Below are positions 56,354 through 64,000 of a DNA stretch of 64,000 bases, in pieces (the stretch's first letter is position 1; every line of letters begins with the position of its first letter). The stretch spans positions 2,294,001-2,358,000 of the forward strand of contig JAKUDP010000001.1 in assembly GCA_022570795.1 (NCBI GenBank), read 5' to 3'. The position numbers and the translations under genes were made by a program. This DNA is from Sphaerulina vaccinii. Lineage: Eukaryota > Ascomycota > Dothideomycetes > Mycosphaerellales > Mycosphaerellaceae. The notes under the pieces were generated by a model. That model saw nothing but the letters and a program-made list of their open reading frames with translations. It had not been told where the DNA came from and ran no database searches.

Positions 56354-56668
56354 ATGGGAGGCGCGAGATACCCAAGTTTTGGATGTGTGAGCGTTTGCTG
56401 AGCTCGAGGACAGACACTGGCGAGACAGCCTGCCATTACAGAGATATTTACTGACCCTTCTACTTAGATTCCAGCTGCGCGAAGTGGTTTCGAGATTGGC
56501 TTCCCGCGGTGGAATCTCATTGAGGCGAGGAAGCGAGTGGCTGTATGTATCCAGAGGCAGAGGGAGTCGGTTCTCGCACAAAGTGCTTGTCTCCTCAACA
56601 ATATCGAGACCTGCCAGAAGAAGTTCGCCGAACTATTCGATATCCTCGATAAGGTTAGTCATGCATGA
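56354..56668 (+). CDS. Possible two-exon gene for a 77-residue protein
   Basis: Too short to stand out as an ORF. Exon 1 is 56354-56386 (MGGARYPSFGC) ending at a GTGAGC donor. An 81-nt intron has a TTACTGAC branch-like site and a CTACTTAG acceptor. Exon 2 is 56468-56668 and joins in phase 0. Exon 2 has no stop for 66 codons and reads like a helical, coiled-coil-prone protein (PRWNLIEARKRVAVCIQRQR, LLNNIETCQKKFAELFDILDK). An in-frame TAG immediately before exon 2 supports a splice acceptor. A GTTAGT near 56654 could be a further donor. Family unknown. Confidence 0.4.
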
Positions 56669-56819
56669 TACAGATGAGTGTTAAAAGTCATCGGGAAGGT
56701 GGTCATCGTCAATGTGTACAGTGTTTCTATTCCGAACCCAAAGCAAATGCCACCGCCATGTCGTCGAACAAGCGAAATCTTGTCTCGTTACACTCTATCG
56801 TCATCACGCTATGTATTTA

Positions 56820-59800
56820 TTACCTCCCAACATTCTTGCCCCATCGAAGCGCGCTCTGACGCGGTCGAGAGCTTCCCTCTCCTCCTTGCGAAGGTCCGTC
56901 AGACTGATCCGCGAAACGAATGCCGCGGGGCTGAGGAGCCTCTCTCACCTCTTCCTCCTCTTCACTATCACTCTCCTCACGACTGATACCCAATGCACCT
57001 TCTCTACGCCTTCGCTCGGCAGCTGTTTCGCCAGCGTCGCCCACGTTCCTGTTGTGAGGTGAAGTAGAGCTTGAAGCAGTGACAGCCGCGGGCCGCCTTG
57101 CAGGAGGCACTCGATCTGTGCCATCATCCTCAGAGTCCGAATCTTCAGCGGTCTGCTGCTCGAGTGCGACTCTACGCCGACGCTCAGCAGCTGTCTCGCC
57201 TTGATCATTCTGGCGAGATCGCAAGTTGGAGGAGATATCGTGGAAAGGTACGTCTTGGCCTTGAGAGTCAACTAAGCGCACCTCACCTTCACCAGACTCT
57301 CCAGAGGCAATCCTTGTAAGCTGAGCGACACTTGCTTCATTCTCCTCTTCCGGGTTCTCCTGCACCACGGGCACAGAGTTGCGTTGGCGTTTCGGATCTG
57401 AGATCGCTCTACCTCTGGAAGCTTGTGCTTGGGCCTGTTCACGAGCGTCTTTACGTGCTTCGCGCTTGACGGCCTCGGGAGCATTACTGTCCTCCACAGC
57501 CTTGACACGACTCTTAGGATCCATCTGACGAATCTGATCGATGAATTCAGCCTTGCTCATTCGGCGACCGCCTTGTGTTATGGTGAATCGAAGGCGCTCA
57601 TCGTCGTTTTGTTCGTTACTGCCCGATGGTGCATCGGCGCCTGACGATGGTCCTGCAGCTCCAGCTTCGACCTTGCCGTCCTTAGCACCAAGACCGAGCA
57701 TTTTGCCCATTTGACCAATGCGATGCCTAGACTGGCCTGGATCCGCAATGTAGCTGCCTTTGCGCTCAGGAGCGGGAATGTCGTACTTCTTGATGACCTC
57801 ACCGTCCTCATCTTCAACAATGATGGTGTTGCCGTATTGATATGCACGTGCTGGTCCGCGAGACTCCTTTGGTTGATCAGGCTTCGGTGGTTTCTCCTCG
57901 CGACGACGACGGATGGCGTCACCCGTCATGGATGTCATCTTGTTAAGACCACCACGCCAGCCTTTGCCGGGTCTTTCAAGCTTCTCTTCAACAGTCTTCG
58001 CTTCCTTCAGAGCCTCGTGCCCAGGGTCTGTGTTCGGGTCGTCCTTGGTGGGTGCTACGCCATGGTTTTCATCAGCATGCTCTTTGTGCATTAGACGTCG
58101 GCCTTCACGCTCCTCCTTCTTCTCTCGGTTCGGCGAACCCTGCTGGTCTTTGCTCTCCTCTACTGCAAGGACATTACCTTCTTCGTCCTCGTACACAGTC
58201 TCGTGGCCTTCTTCGAAGATCTCGCCGGGGCCATCCTCGTCTGGAGAGGACTTGTCGTCCTTCTCGTCAGATGCTGAAGGCGGATCGCTCTTCATAGCGA
58301 GCGTATCAGAGTCGCTTGCCCTCCAGTCATTCTGTTCCTGCTCGCGTCTCGATAGAGGAGCAATTGCAGATTGACTTATCGGACCTCCAGGTCCACGACC
58401 ATTCTCCCAGTTCTTGCTGCGACGAGATCGGTGTCTTGATCCAGAACGACTAGGCGCACGGCTCGGATTGTCCTCTTCCTTCTGCCTCCTTAAGAAAGTG
58501 CCAGGCGCAGCGAGCGGCAGCCCACCAGCACCAGTCTTCTCGTCCAGCGATGCAGCAGACATGGAGCTCTTGGATCGTGACTGTATTCGCGGAAGACGTT
58601 CCATCCAAGAAGGTCCTTGCTCGTTGGCTTGAGTGTACGACATTGTCAAGGTCAAAGTGTTGATGTGCTTGCCAAGTGTGAACACAGCAATGGATGAACC
58701 GTGCACAACGATAGAAGTGACCACGAGGAAGGTAGTGATCGGCCAAATGAGATAGATCACATTGTATTCTTCCGTGGTGTCGGGAGGTATCACAGCCAGA
58801 GGCGTTGTTGAATCCGTCTCAAGCTCGGCTCGCGCCAAGATGGCAACGAAGATAGCACCGACACCAATAGGTCCAAAATGTCCAGCAAAGAGTGCTTCGC
58901 GCCATGTCTTGATGTCTGGAATCACAGGCTTAAGTGCCATCATGATTGGTATGCGTCGGAAGAACAGGACCAGTAACGCAATGACAACCAGTTTCCAGAC
59001 GTCCAGTCCCAATACGCCCGAATTATACTGCTCCCATGGAATGATCGTGCCAAAGTAGACAAAGAATGCCAGATTGATCAGCAGATCGATAACGTTAGAT
59101 ACGTGCGACTCTTCCGTCTTCTCAGTGAACCACCCGTCGTTACTGAACCCAACTCCGCAAGCAAAAGCGACCAGCAGATCGTCCAGACCAAGGAGAGAAC
59201 CAGACCCTGCGCAAAAGAGTGCGAGCACGAAGTAGAACACCAGGAAGGATTCACGATCGATGATATCTCGCTCGTGTGCTGCTCGAATTGCACGGCGTGC
59301 AATATAGCCTATGCAAACGCCATAGAAAGCGCCAAAGATACACTCGTAGAGAATAGTGTAGCAGAACCAGTGATAGACAACCTCTCCTGCATGAGGGCGG
59401 TACTTGATGATGTACAGAGCCAAGTAGACGAATGGGAAGGCCATGCCATCATTGCACCCCGACTCTGCAGAGAGCAGATCTCGCAAGTGCTTTGGGACAC
59501 GCTTTGCGAACTTCCCCTTTCCAACGACAGAGGAAGCCAAGACAGGATCAGTGGCAGTCACACACGCAGCGATTGCCAGACTCTCGAGCCAGCTCAGGTG
59601 CTGGTGCAGTAGTCCCCAGATGAACAGACTAGTCATCAGCCACCCGAAGGTCATGACTGGGATGAGCAAGAAAGTGACCGATCGCCAATGACGTTCCATG
59701 TAGGCTTTGGGCAATTCGACACCAACAGCGAAGCATTGTACGACAAGCACAATGCGTGAGAACTCCAGAGTGATCTGGTCGGTATTTCCCCAACTGAATG

Positions 59801-59981
59801 GATTGATAAGATTCGCGGCATGAGGCCCGAATATTATACCGCATATGGTCGCAACAGTGGCCTCGCCAATGTACAGCCGCTCCTTGATCACAGAAGAGCA
59901 TAACATGAACAAGCTCGTGAAGCCGCCCAGGATGATGTACACCAGATGCGGCTTGTTGATCGACAGTTGATCCCATGCCAT
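56820..59981 (-). CDS. nha1: Plasma-membrane Na+(K+)/H+ antiporter, Nha1/Sod2 type
   Basis: It exports sodium and potassium in exchange for protons and so sets salt tolerance and cytosolic pH. The single-exon product has 1053 residues. The membrane domain (about 1-440, 12-13 helices) opens MAWDQLSINKPHLVYIILGG and shows the family motifs: FGPHAANLINPFSWG, CVTATDPVLASSVVGKG and LSAESGCNDGMAFPFVYLAL, the ND/SGCNDG region giving the ion-binding acids, with FGPIGVGAIFVA later. The cytosolic tail of about 600 residues is highly charged and disordered, with YQYGNTIIVEDEDGEVIKKY as its conserved part and two copies of GETAAERRRR near the end. The tail length is like other fungal Nha1 proteins. It is divergent from ncs2. 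Confidence 0.95.
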   Translation of the reverse strand: MAWDQLSINKPHLVYIILGGFTSLFMLCSSVIKERLYIGEATVATICGIIFGPHAANLINPFSWGNTDQITLEFSRIVLVVQCFAVGVELPKAYMERHWRSVTFLLIPVMTFGWLMTSLFIWGLLHQHLSWLESLAIAACVTATDPVLASSVVGKGKFAKRVPKHLRDLLSAESGCNDGMAFPFVYLALYIIKYRPHAGEVVYHWFCYTILYECIFGAFYGVCIGYIARRAIRAAHERDIIDRESFLVFYFVLALFCAGSGSLLGLDDLLVAFACGVGFSNDGWFTEKTEESHVSNVIDLLINLAFFVYFGTIIPWEQYNSGVLGLDVWKLVVIALLVLFFRRIPIMMALKPVIPDIKTWREALFAGHFGPIGVGAIFVAILARAELETDSTTPLAVIPPDTTEEYNVIYLIWPITTFLVVTSIVVHGSSIAVFTLGKHINTLTLTMSYTQANEQGPSWMERLPRIQSRSKSSMSAASLDEKTGAGGLPLAAPGTFLRRQKEEDNPSRAPSRSGSRHRSRRSKNWENGRGPGGPISQSAIAPLSRREQEQNDWRASDSDTLAMKSDPPSASDEKDDKSSPDEDGPGEIFEEGHETVYEDEEGNVLAVEESKDQQGSPNREKKEEREGRRLMHKEHADENHGVAPTKDDPNTDPGHEALKEAKTVEEKLERPGKGWRGGLNKMTSMTGDAIRRRREEKPPKPDQPKESRGPARAYQYGNTIIVEDEDGEVIKKYDIPAPERKGSYIADPGQSRHRIGQMGKMLGLGAKDGKVEAGAAGPSSGADAPSGSNEQNDDERLRFTITQGGRRMSKAEFIDQIRQMDPKSRVKAVEDSNAPEAVKREARKDAREQAQAQASRGRAISDPKRQRNSVPVVQENPEEENEASVAQLTRIASGESGEGEVRLVDSQGQDVPFHDISSNLRSRQNDQGETAAERRRRVALEQQTAEDSDSEDDGTDRVPPARRPAAVTASSSTSPHNRNVGDAGETAAERRRREGALGISREESDSEEEEEVREAPQPRGIRFADQSDGPSQGGEGSSRPRQSALRWGKNVGR

Positions 59982-60877
59982 CGTAGCTCTTGCTCTCTGG
60001 TGAGAGCTGTATTTCTACGTGGGCCAGCCGGATGCTTATCGAGTCTTCTCTCACGTTGGCCAGAAGAGTAAGCGGGAGTCGTAGGATTCGGCGGCGGCGC
60101 GTCGATGGAGGGAGTGGTAGTCGTTCTTCGAATGCATACAGGTCGGTGGTCCGCCCAGTCGCCGGTCCTGTTATCGCTGGGGTGTGGTATGAGAGTCTCG
60201 TGGACTGATGCGAAGGTAAGAGTGGACAAGACGTCTAAGAATCTGGTCGAAGGTTCGTCCAAGCCTCTCTTCTCTGCTATGCCAAGTGCGCAGTTCGGGT
60301 TGGAGGTGGGTACTGTGTTGTTATGTACTCTCTCGGCGTGCGTCAAGAACGATGCTCTGTGCAAGGATTGCGAGCTGTCACCGCTGCTTTCCCGAAGCGA
60401 GTATTCTTTTACACCCTTGGAACAGCCTGTCACAGGCGGTATGGTATGGTGGTGAGTTCCGGCTCAACGAGAGAAGGAAGAGGAAGAAGAGTTGTTGAAG
60501 TGCCACTGGCGCGCCAACACAGCCGCGGAATCTGATCCATTGCTGGACGCCATCGTCGGGATCTGTTGCCGTCAATTGGCCGTCACATAAAAGTCTATAC
60601 TCTTTTTTCACCGTGTGGATGGAGTTGTGAGATGCAGTATCGTCAACACCATATCCCTGTGAGATCTGGTTGTTACAGCACCACGTTGGCCACCATCGAC
60701 CTCGTGCTTTGCTGTTCTGTGCCTTGTTCCTCGTTGTGCCTGCATCTTCATCACGCGAGATTCGTGACTGCCAAGACACTAGCGCTGTTTTCCGCGAAAA
60801 CGTAGCCGACCACAGGATCACCACTGCATCGCATCGTCTCACGAACAAGCGACCATCATCGAGCTATCATCAGCACC
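59982..60877. promoter_or_regulatory. Shared upstream region of the antiporter and ncs2 genes
   Basis: This 896 bp region carries both promoters. ORFs in it are short and without conserved motif. The last 100 bp before ncs2 is rich in CA/CAT, as in many fungal leaders. Confidence 0.4.
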
Positions 60878-61951
60878 ATGCCAGGACGACACGTCCGGGA
60901 TCCCGTGGACGAGGCGCTCTGTCGAAGGTGTCAGGCCACTGAACCTGCGATCGTGGTCCGCAACGAGCCGCTGTGCAGCGCTTGCTTCAGCAATTATGTG
61001 CAGACTAAGGTCGTGAAGCGTATCGAGAGCTTCCGAGTACGCAACTCAGAGCCTGGAAATGAGCAGAAGCTCCTCCTACATCTGTCTTTTGACGCTTGCT
61101 CCCTAGCATTACTTCACATCTTGAGTCAGCATCTGAAGACACAGGTCGCGAAAACTGGCCGGCCTGGGTACAAAATCTTGGTTCTGCATGTGCACGATGG
61201 ATCATCAGCTGTTGCAGATGACCATGCCCCTCTTGCTGCAGTAAAGGCTCGCTACCCCGACCATGAGTACCACACGGTCTCGACCACGAATATGCTGAAG
61301 CTGGAGAATATCTCGGCCCTACTACCAGCTGCGGCGCCACCGAGTGAAGACAACGACACACTACAAGAACGCCTATCGCAGCTCTTCGCGTCTGCCAAGT
61401 CTGCCACCTCCCGGCAAGATCTTAAGCAGCTGCTCACACGACGACTCATCGTTCAGAATGCCAAGCAACACGACTGTCGAGCCATTATCTGGGAGTACAG
61501 CACAACGAAGCTAGCTGAACAAGTTCTCGCGGAGACAGCAAAAGGCCGTGGCTTCTCACTGCCCTGGGTTGTCAACGATGGCGACTCGCCTCACGGTATT
61601 CCATTCTACTTCCCACTTCGAGAAGTATTGAACAAGGAAGTGGACGCATACCTTTCGTATCTGGACCCGCCGCTTGACATAGAGATCAAGCGAATCAACA
61701 GGGTTGCGGTCAGTACGAAGAACACAACCATTGACGACCTCATGGCACAGTACTTCGAGAACGTAGAGCAAGAGTATCCCTCAATTGTTGCCAACGTGGT
61801 CAGGACGACCGGCAAGCTACGCGCTACGACAGTACTAGCACAAGTCGAGCAAGAATGCGAGCTCTGTGCTATGCCGTTGGAGGGTCAGGCTCCAGCGAGG
61901 AGCAGATTATGTTATGGATGTATCAGGATTCTTCCTGAGAGCAATGAATGA
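60878..61951 (+). CDS. ncs2: Cytoplasmic tRNA 2-thiolation protein 2 (Ncs2/Ctu2)
   Basis: With Ncs6/Ctu1 it thiolates the wobble uridine of Lys, Glu and Gln tRNAs, using sulfur delivered by Urm1. The single-exon product has 357 residues. An N-terminal zinc-finger-like part (LCRRCQATEPAIVVRNEPLC then SACF) is followed by YVQTKVVKRIESFRV and the PP-loop-like fold in which the signature is degenerate (LLHLSFDACSLALLHIL), typical of this partner subunit. VLHVHDGS, LLTRRLIVQNAKQHDCRAI, WEYSTTKLAEQVLAETAKGRG and PWVVNDGDSPHGIPFYFPLR, then EVLNKEV, mark the family. The C-terminus has a second Cys cluster (CELCAMPL, CYGC). Confidence 0.93.
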   Translation: MPGRHVRDPVDEALCRRCQATEPAIVVRNEPLCSACFSNYVQTKVVKRIESFRVRNSEPGNEQKLLLHLSFDACSLALLHILSQHLKTQVAKTGRPGYKILVLHVHDGSSAVADDHAPLAAVKARYPDHEYHTVSTTNMLKLENISALLPAAAPPSEDNDTLQERLSQLFASAKSATSRQDLKQLLTRRLIVQNAKQHDCRAIIWEYSTTKLAEQVLAETAKGRGFSLPWVVNDGDSPHGIPFYFPLREVLNKEVDAYLSYLDPPLDIEIKRINRVAVSTKNTTIDDLMAQYFENVEQEYPSIVANVVRTTGKLRATTVLAQVEQECELCAMPLEGQAPARSRLCYGCIRILPESNE

Positions 61952-62118
61952 AGGGATATCGAGTCGGGCCGTGTTCCGAATATGATATGGACGTCTCGCA
62001 AGCTCAACACGGACATGGACGGCCCTTTTTGCCAACGCCTTCGCTCCACGTCAACGAGATCTAGTACCCTGCCGGAGCGCCTGTAGCCTTATGCCAGCCA
62101 GAAAGGCTCGGGGATATG

Positions 62119-62836
62119 CTACCTCGCTTTCTTGTTGACTGGTGCTTGCGACTTCAGGACAATCGGCACAGCGGTGTCGCTGGAGGCATTGTCCACGTTC
62201 CACTGCAAGACCCATGTCTTGTTCTTCTCATCAACAGGCGTCGCATACCACTTAGTTGAGATCTTTTCACAAGTCAGCCAAACAGCTCGAACTCGGCACA
62301 GGAAACAACTACTTGCCTCTCCAGACTCGCTCACCCAGATGAGCAAAGAGCCCCATAGGTCGAAGCCGATCGTTGTCAAGGTTGCGTTGTCGCCAGCGCT
62401 AAAGCTCGCAGCGGCAAAGGCGCCGGTAGATGTATCAATGGATAGCATGGGCGAGGTCCAGTTGCCAGTGGATATCGTAGAGTTGACCGGGTCCGCTCTG
62501 AAGCTGCCATCACTTGCGTCCTGCGTGACTACTGAATTTTAGAATCGATGTATGAGCGTCTCGTTCTCAAATTTGAAAGAGATGGCTGTGGGGACAACAA
62601 TTTTGCTTACGGGACACATTCGTGGTGACCAAAGCATTCGGCGGCGACACCATGCCAAGGTATGCGATGCCTACACCAAGTCAGTCACGTTGTTGCTCAT
62701 GCTAAGGGCTACACCTACCATCACTGTACATCAGTGGCAATCCGGCAACTCCCCGGCCATATCCCCAGAACTCTGCGCTCTCGACGAGCGTGCTGAGACT
62801 AAGGCAGAGGAAAGGTTTGAGAACCGTGAAGAGCAT
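62119..62836 (-). CDS. Small secreted protein of unknown function, four exons, probable GC-AG intron
   Basis: I do not recognise the family. Exons from the start are 62719-62836, 62611-62670, 62317-62531 and 62119-62262, giving 178 residues. A signal peptide covers about 1-20 (MLFTVLKPFLCLSLSTLVES), and the mature part starts AEFWGYGRGVAGLPLMYSDG. Potential N-glycosylation sites (NVS, NST, NWT, NAT, NAS) and a WGSLLIWVSESGE strand follow. The third intron (62263-62316, 54 nt) starts GCAAGT and ends AAAAG with a GGCTGACTT branch-like site; it is also in frame, so 18 more residues would result if it is retained. The basic end (VNKKAR) is hydrophilic. A cell-wall or effector-like role is only a guess. 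Confidence 0.7.
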
Positions 62837-64000
62837 GATATCGATGGATGATAAGTTCGGCTGGTGGCTGTCAGAGGTTGTGCTTGAGCTGGAAGGACAG
62901 CAACAGCAGAGCAGAGAGAGATAGTTATCGAGGACTTCTGCGATCACTAAGGATGCACTCGTGTACTTCTGCGCCTGCCTCGACGCCCTTTCTGGCTCAG
63001 GATATTTACCGACGTTTCATCGCAGCAGTCTCGACTTCTCGTGGATCTTCGCCCACTATCGTGTCTCCATACAGCGTCTGCCAGGCCAAGACTTGCGAAA
63101 ATCCGATAGCCAGGAGCCATGTCAATGAGGGTCCGAGTCTCGCATATCTACAGGGATGGTTTCCATCGACGCGTGGCGTGCAAGACTACACTTCCCAGCA
63201 TCAGAAGCAGAATCGGACACTCCACATCTCCACCGAGCAACAATCGCCATTCGCTTGCGGCCGGTGGTCCCGGAGCGGCTGCCGGCCCACTGATCTCCTA
63301 CTGACCACACCTCAATTCACGTCGCTACCTCGCCAGCGGCACGCAAGCTGCCAGTTCAAGTACATATTGCATTCGACCGGAGGTTTCTTCACCGCTTGTT
63401 CATATCGGCGGCTTGATGAAGAGCGTCAACCATTATACGACTACGAGGCTCATGAGGACGATATCGAGCAACACCTCTTGGCGTGCGTATATACCCTTGC
63501 TCGCGCCTATTGAGGCTCCACGATCCTAAGAAGCTACATACGTATCGACACTGGACCAGGAATATTAGCGCTCCTGCAAATATTTCCCCTGCAAGGCATC
63601 ACTTTGATGAGCGCAATATATTCGCAATACTGGCCGTCGACACAAAGTTGTGCGCTACGGAGATGTAGAGCCTCATCTGCACAACGGGACTCGGAACCAG
63701 CCTTATGGCGAGATGTGTGTACAGGCACGTGTACGCGCGTGTCGAATATGGAGCGCATCAAGTGGATCGTGCCCTGCGAACGGAGCAGGCCCACCACAGG
63801 TGTGTCCCACAGTTCGTGCAGCTGTCACTCAGCCCAAGGCTCTTCGGACTATTGATAATTCTCCATGAAGGCGCAGAGTGCATGAAAAAGTCAACGTGAC
63901 ATATCGACGATAACAACCCTACCGCAGTGGCAAGCTCTTTTGGATGCTGGATCCGAGCCTACTCACGTCAGGACAAGGGCATCACTCCATCGCGCATCGG
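62837..64000. other. Right-end region without a confident gene
   Basis: About 1.16 kb. A minus-strand reading at 63006-63147 resembles the last exon of a membrane protein (LTWLLAIGFSQVLAW with a KRR end); see the findings. The long plus-strand ORF at 62848-63513 has no conserved character. Nothing else is recognised up to the window edge. Confidence 0.4.

Noticed and set aside
62848..63513. 221-codon plus-strand ORF
   Set aside because: Composition lacks a domain or a hydrophobic pattern, and part of it is antisense to a better minus-strand reading.

Overview
The window is nuclear DNA of a filamentous ascomycete (Pezizomycotina; the gene set and short introns fit a Dothideomycete, but that placement is inference). 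Most genes are interrupted by introns of about 47-82 nt with GT(A/G)-type donors, TGAC/TAAC-like branch sites and (C/T)AG acceptors. Genes lie on both strands with no operons. Diagnostic fungal genes are a HET-domain gene, samB-type MYND protein, HAM1-like protein, VTC polyphosphate subunit, Ase1 and aspergillopepsin. I recognised 25 protein-coding genes with fair support plus two small uncertain ones. I saw no rRNA, tRNA, CRISPR or virus-like feature.

Layout. 0-8.5 kb: a HET-domain gene broken by a frameshift, a five-exon secreted epoxide hydrolase, a small membrane ORF, a Nudix hydrolase and, divergent from it, a VTC2/3-type gene. 8.5-12.1 kb: gene-poor, with a degenerate tandem array of about five 213-249 bp units, a two-copy 111 bp repeat and a perfect 18 bp inverted repeat. 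12.1-23.4 kb: mostly exported or membrane proteins: a ferritin-like secreted protein, a paraoxonase-like propeller, a possible terpene-synthase relative, a carboxylesterase with an N-terminal Cys-rich module, an MFS transporter and an aspartic protease. 23.4-26.2 kb: nothing recognised. 26.2-48.5 kb: dense, largely housekeeping: HAM1-like protein, pot1, importin alpha, samB-like, DUF3237, vps16, a MoxR/ChlI-lid protein, an NTF2-like protein, a DUF4291 protein and a disordered protein. 48.5-52.3 kb: gene-poor, with a 219 bp element bearing 33 bp terminal inverted repeats and a TA-rich segment. 52.3-62.9 kb: dense again: ase1, a heme-oxygenase-like protein, a possible 77-residue gene, a Na+/H+ antiporter, ncs2 and a small secreted protein. 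62.9-64 kb: unclear.

How they fit together. The conserved genes serve unrelated cell functions: telomere capping, nuclear import, HOPS/CORVET fusion, spindle midzone, wobble-uridine thiolation, vacuolar polyphosphate and ion homeostasis. Six head-to-head pairs (Nudix/VTC, esterase/MFS, pot1/importin alpha, vps16/lid protein, ase1/heme-oxygenase-like, antiporter/ncs2) share upstream regions. No coherent new multi-gene system could be demonstrated. The most unusual items are the tandem array, the MITE-like element, the disrupted HET gene, the lid-domain protein without a visible P-loop and the possible terpene-synthase relative. Splice sites were placed by eye and checked for frame consistency; none has transcript support here.
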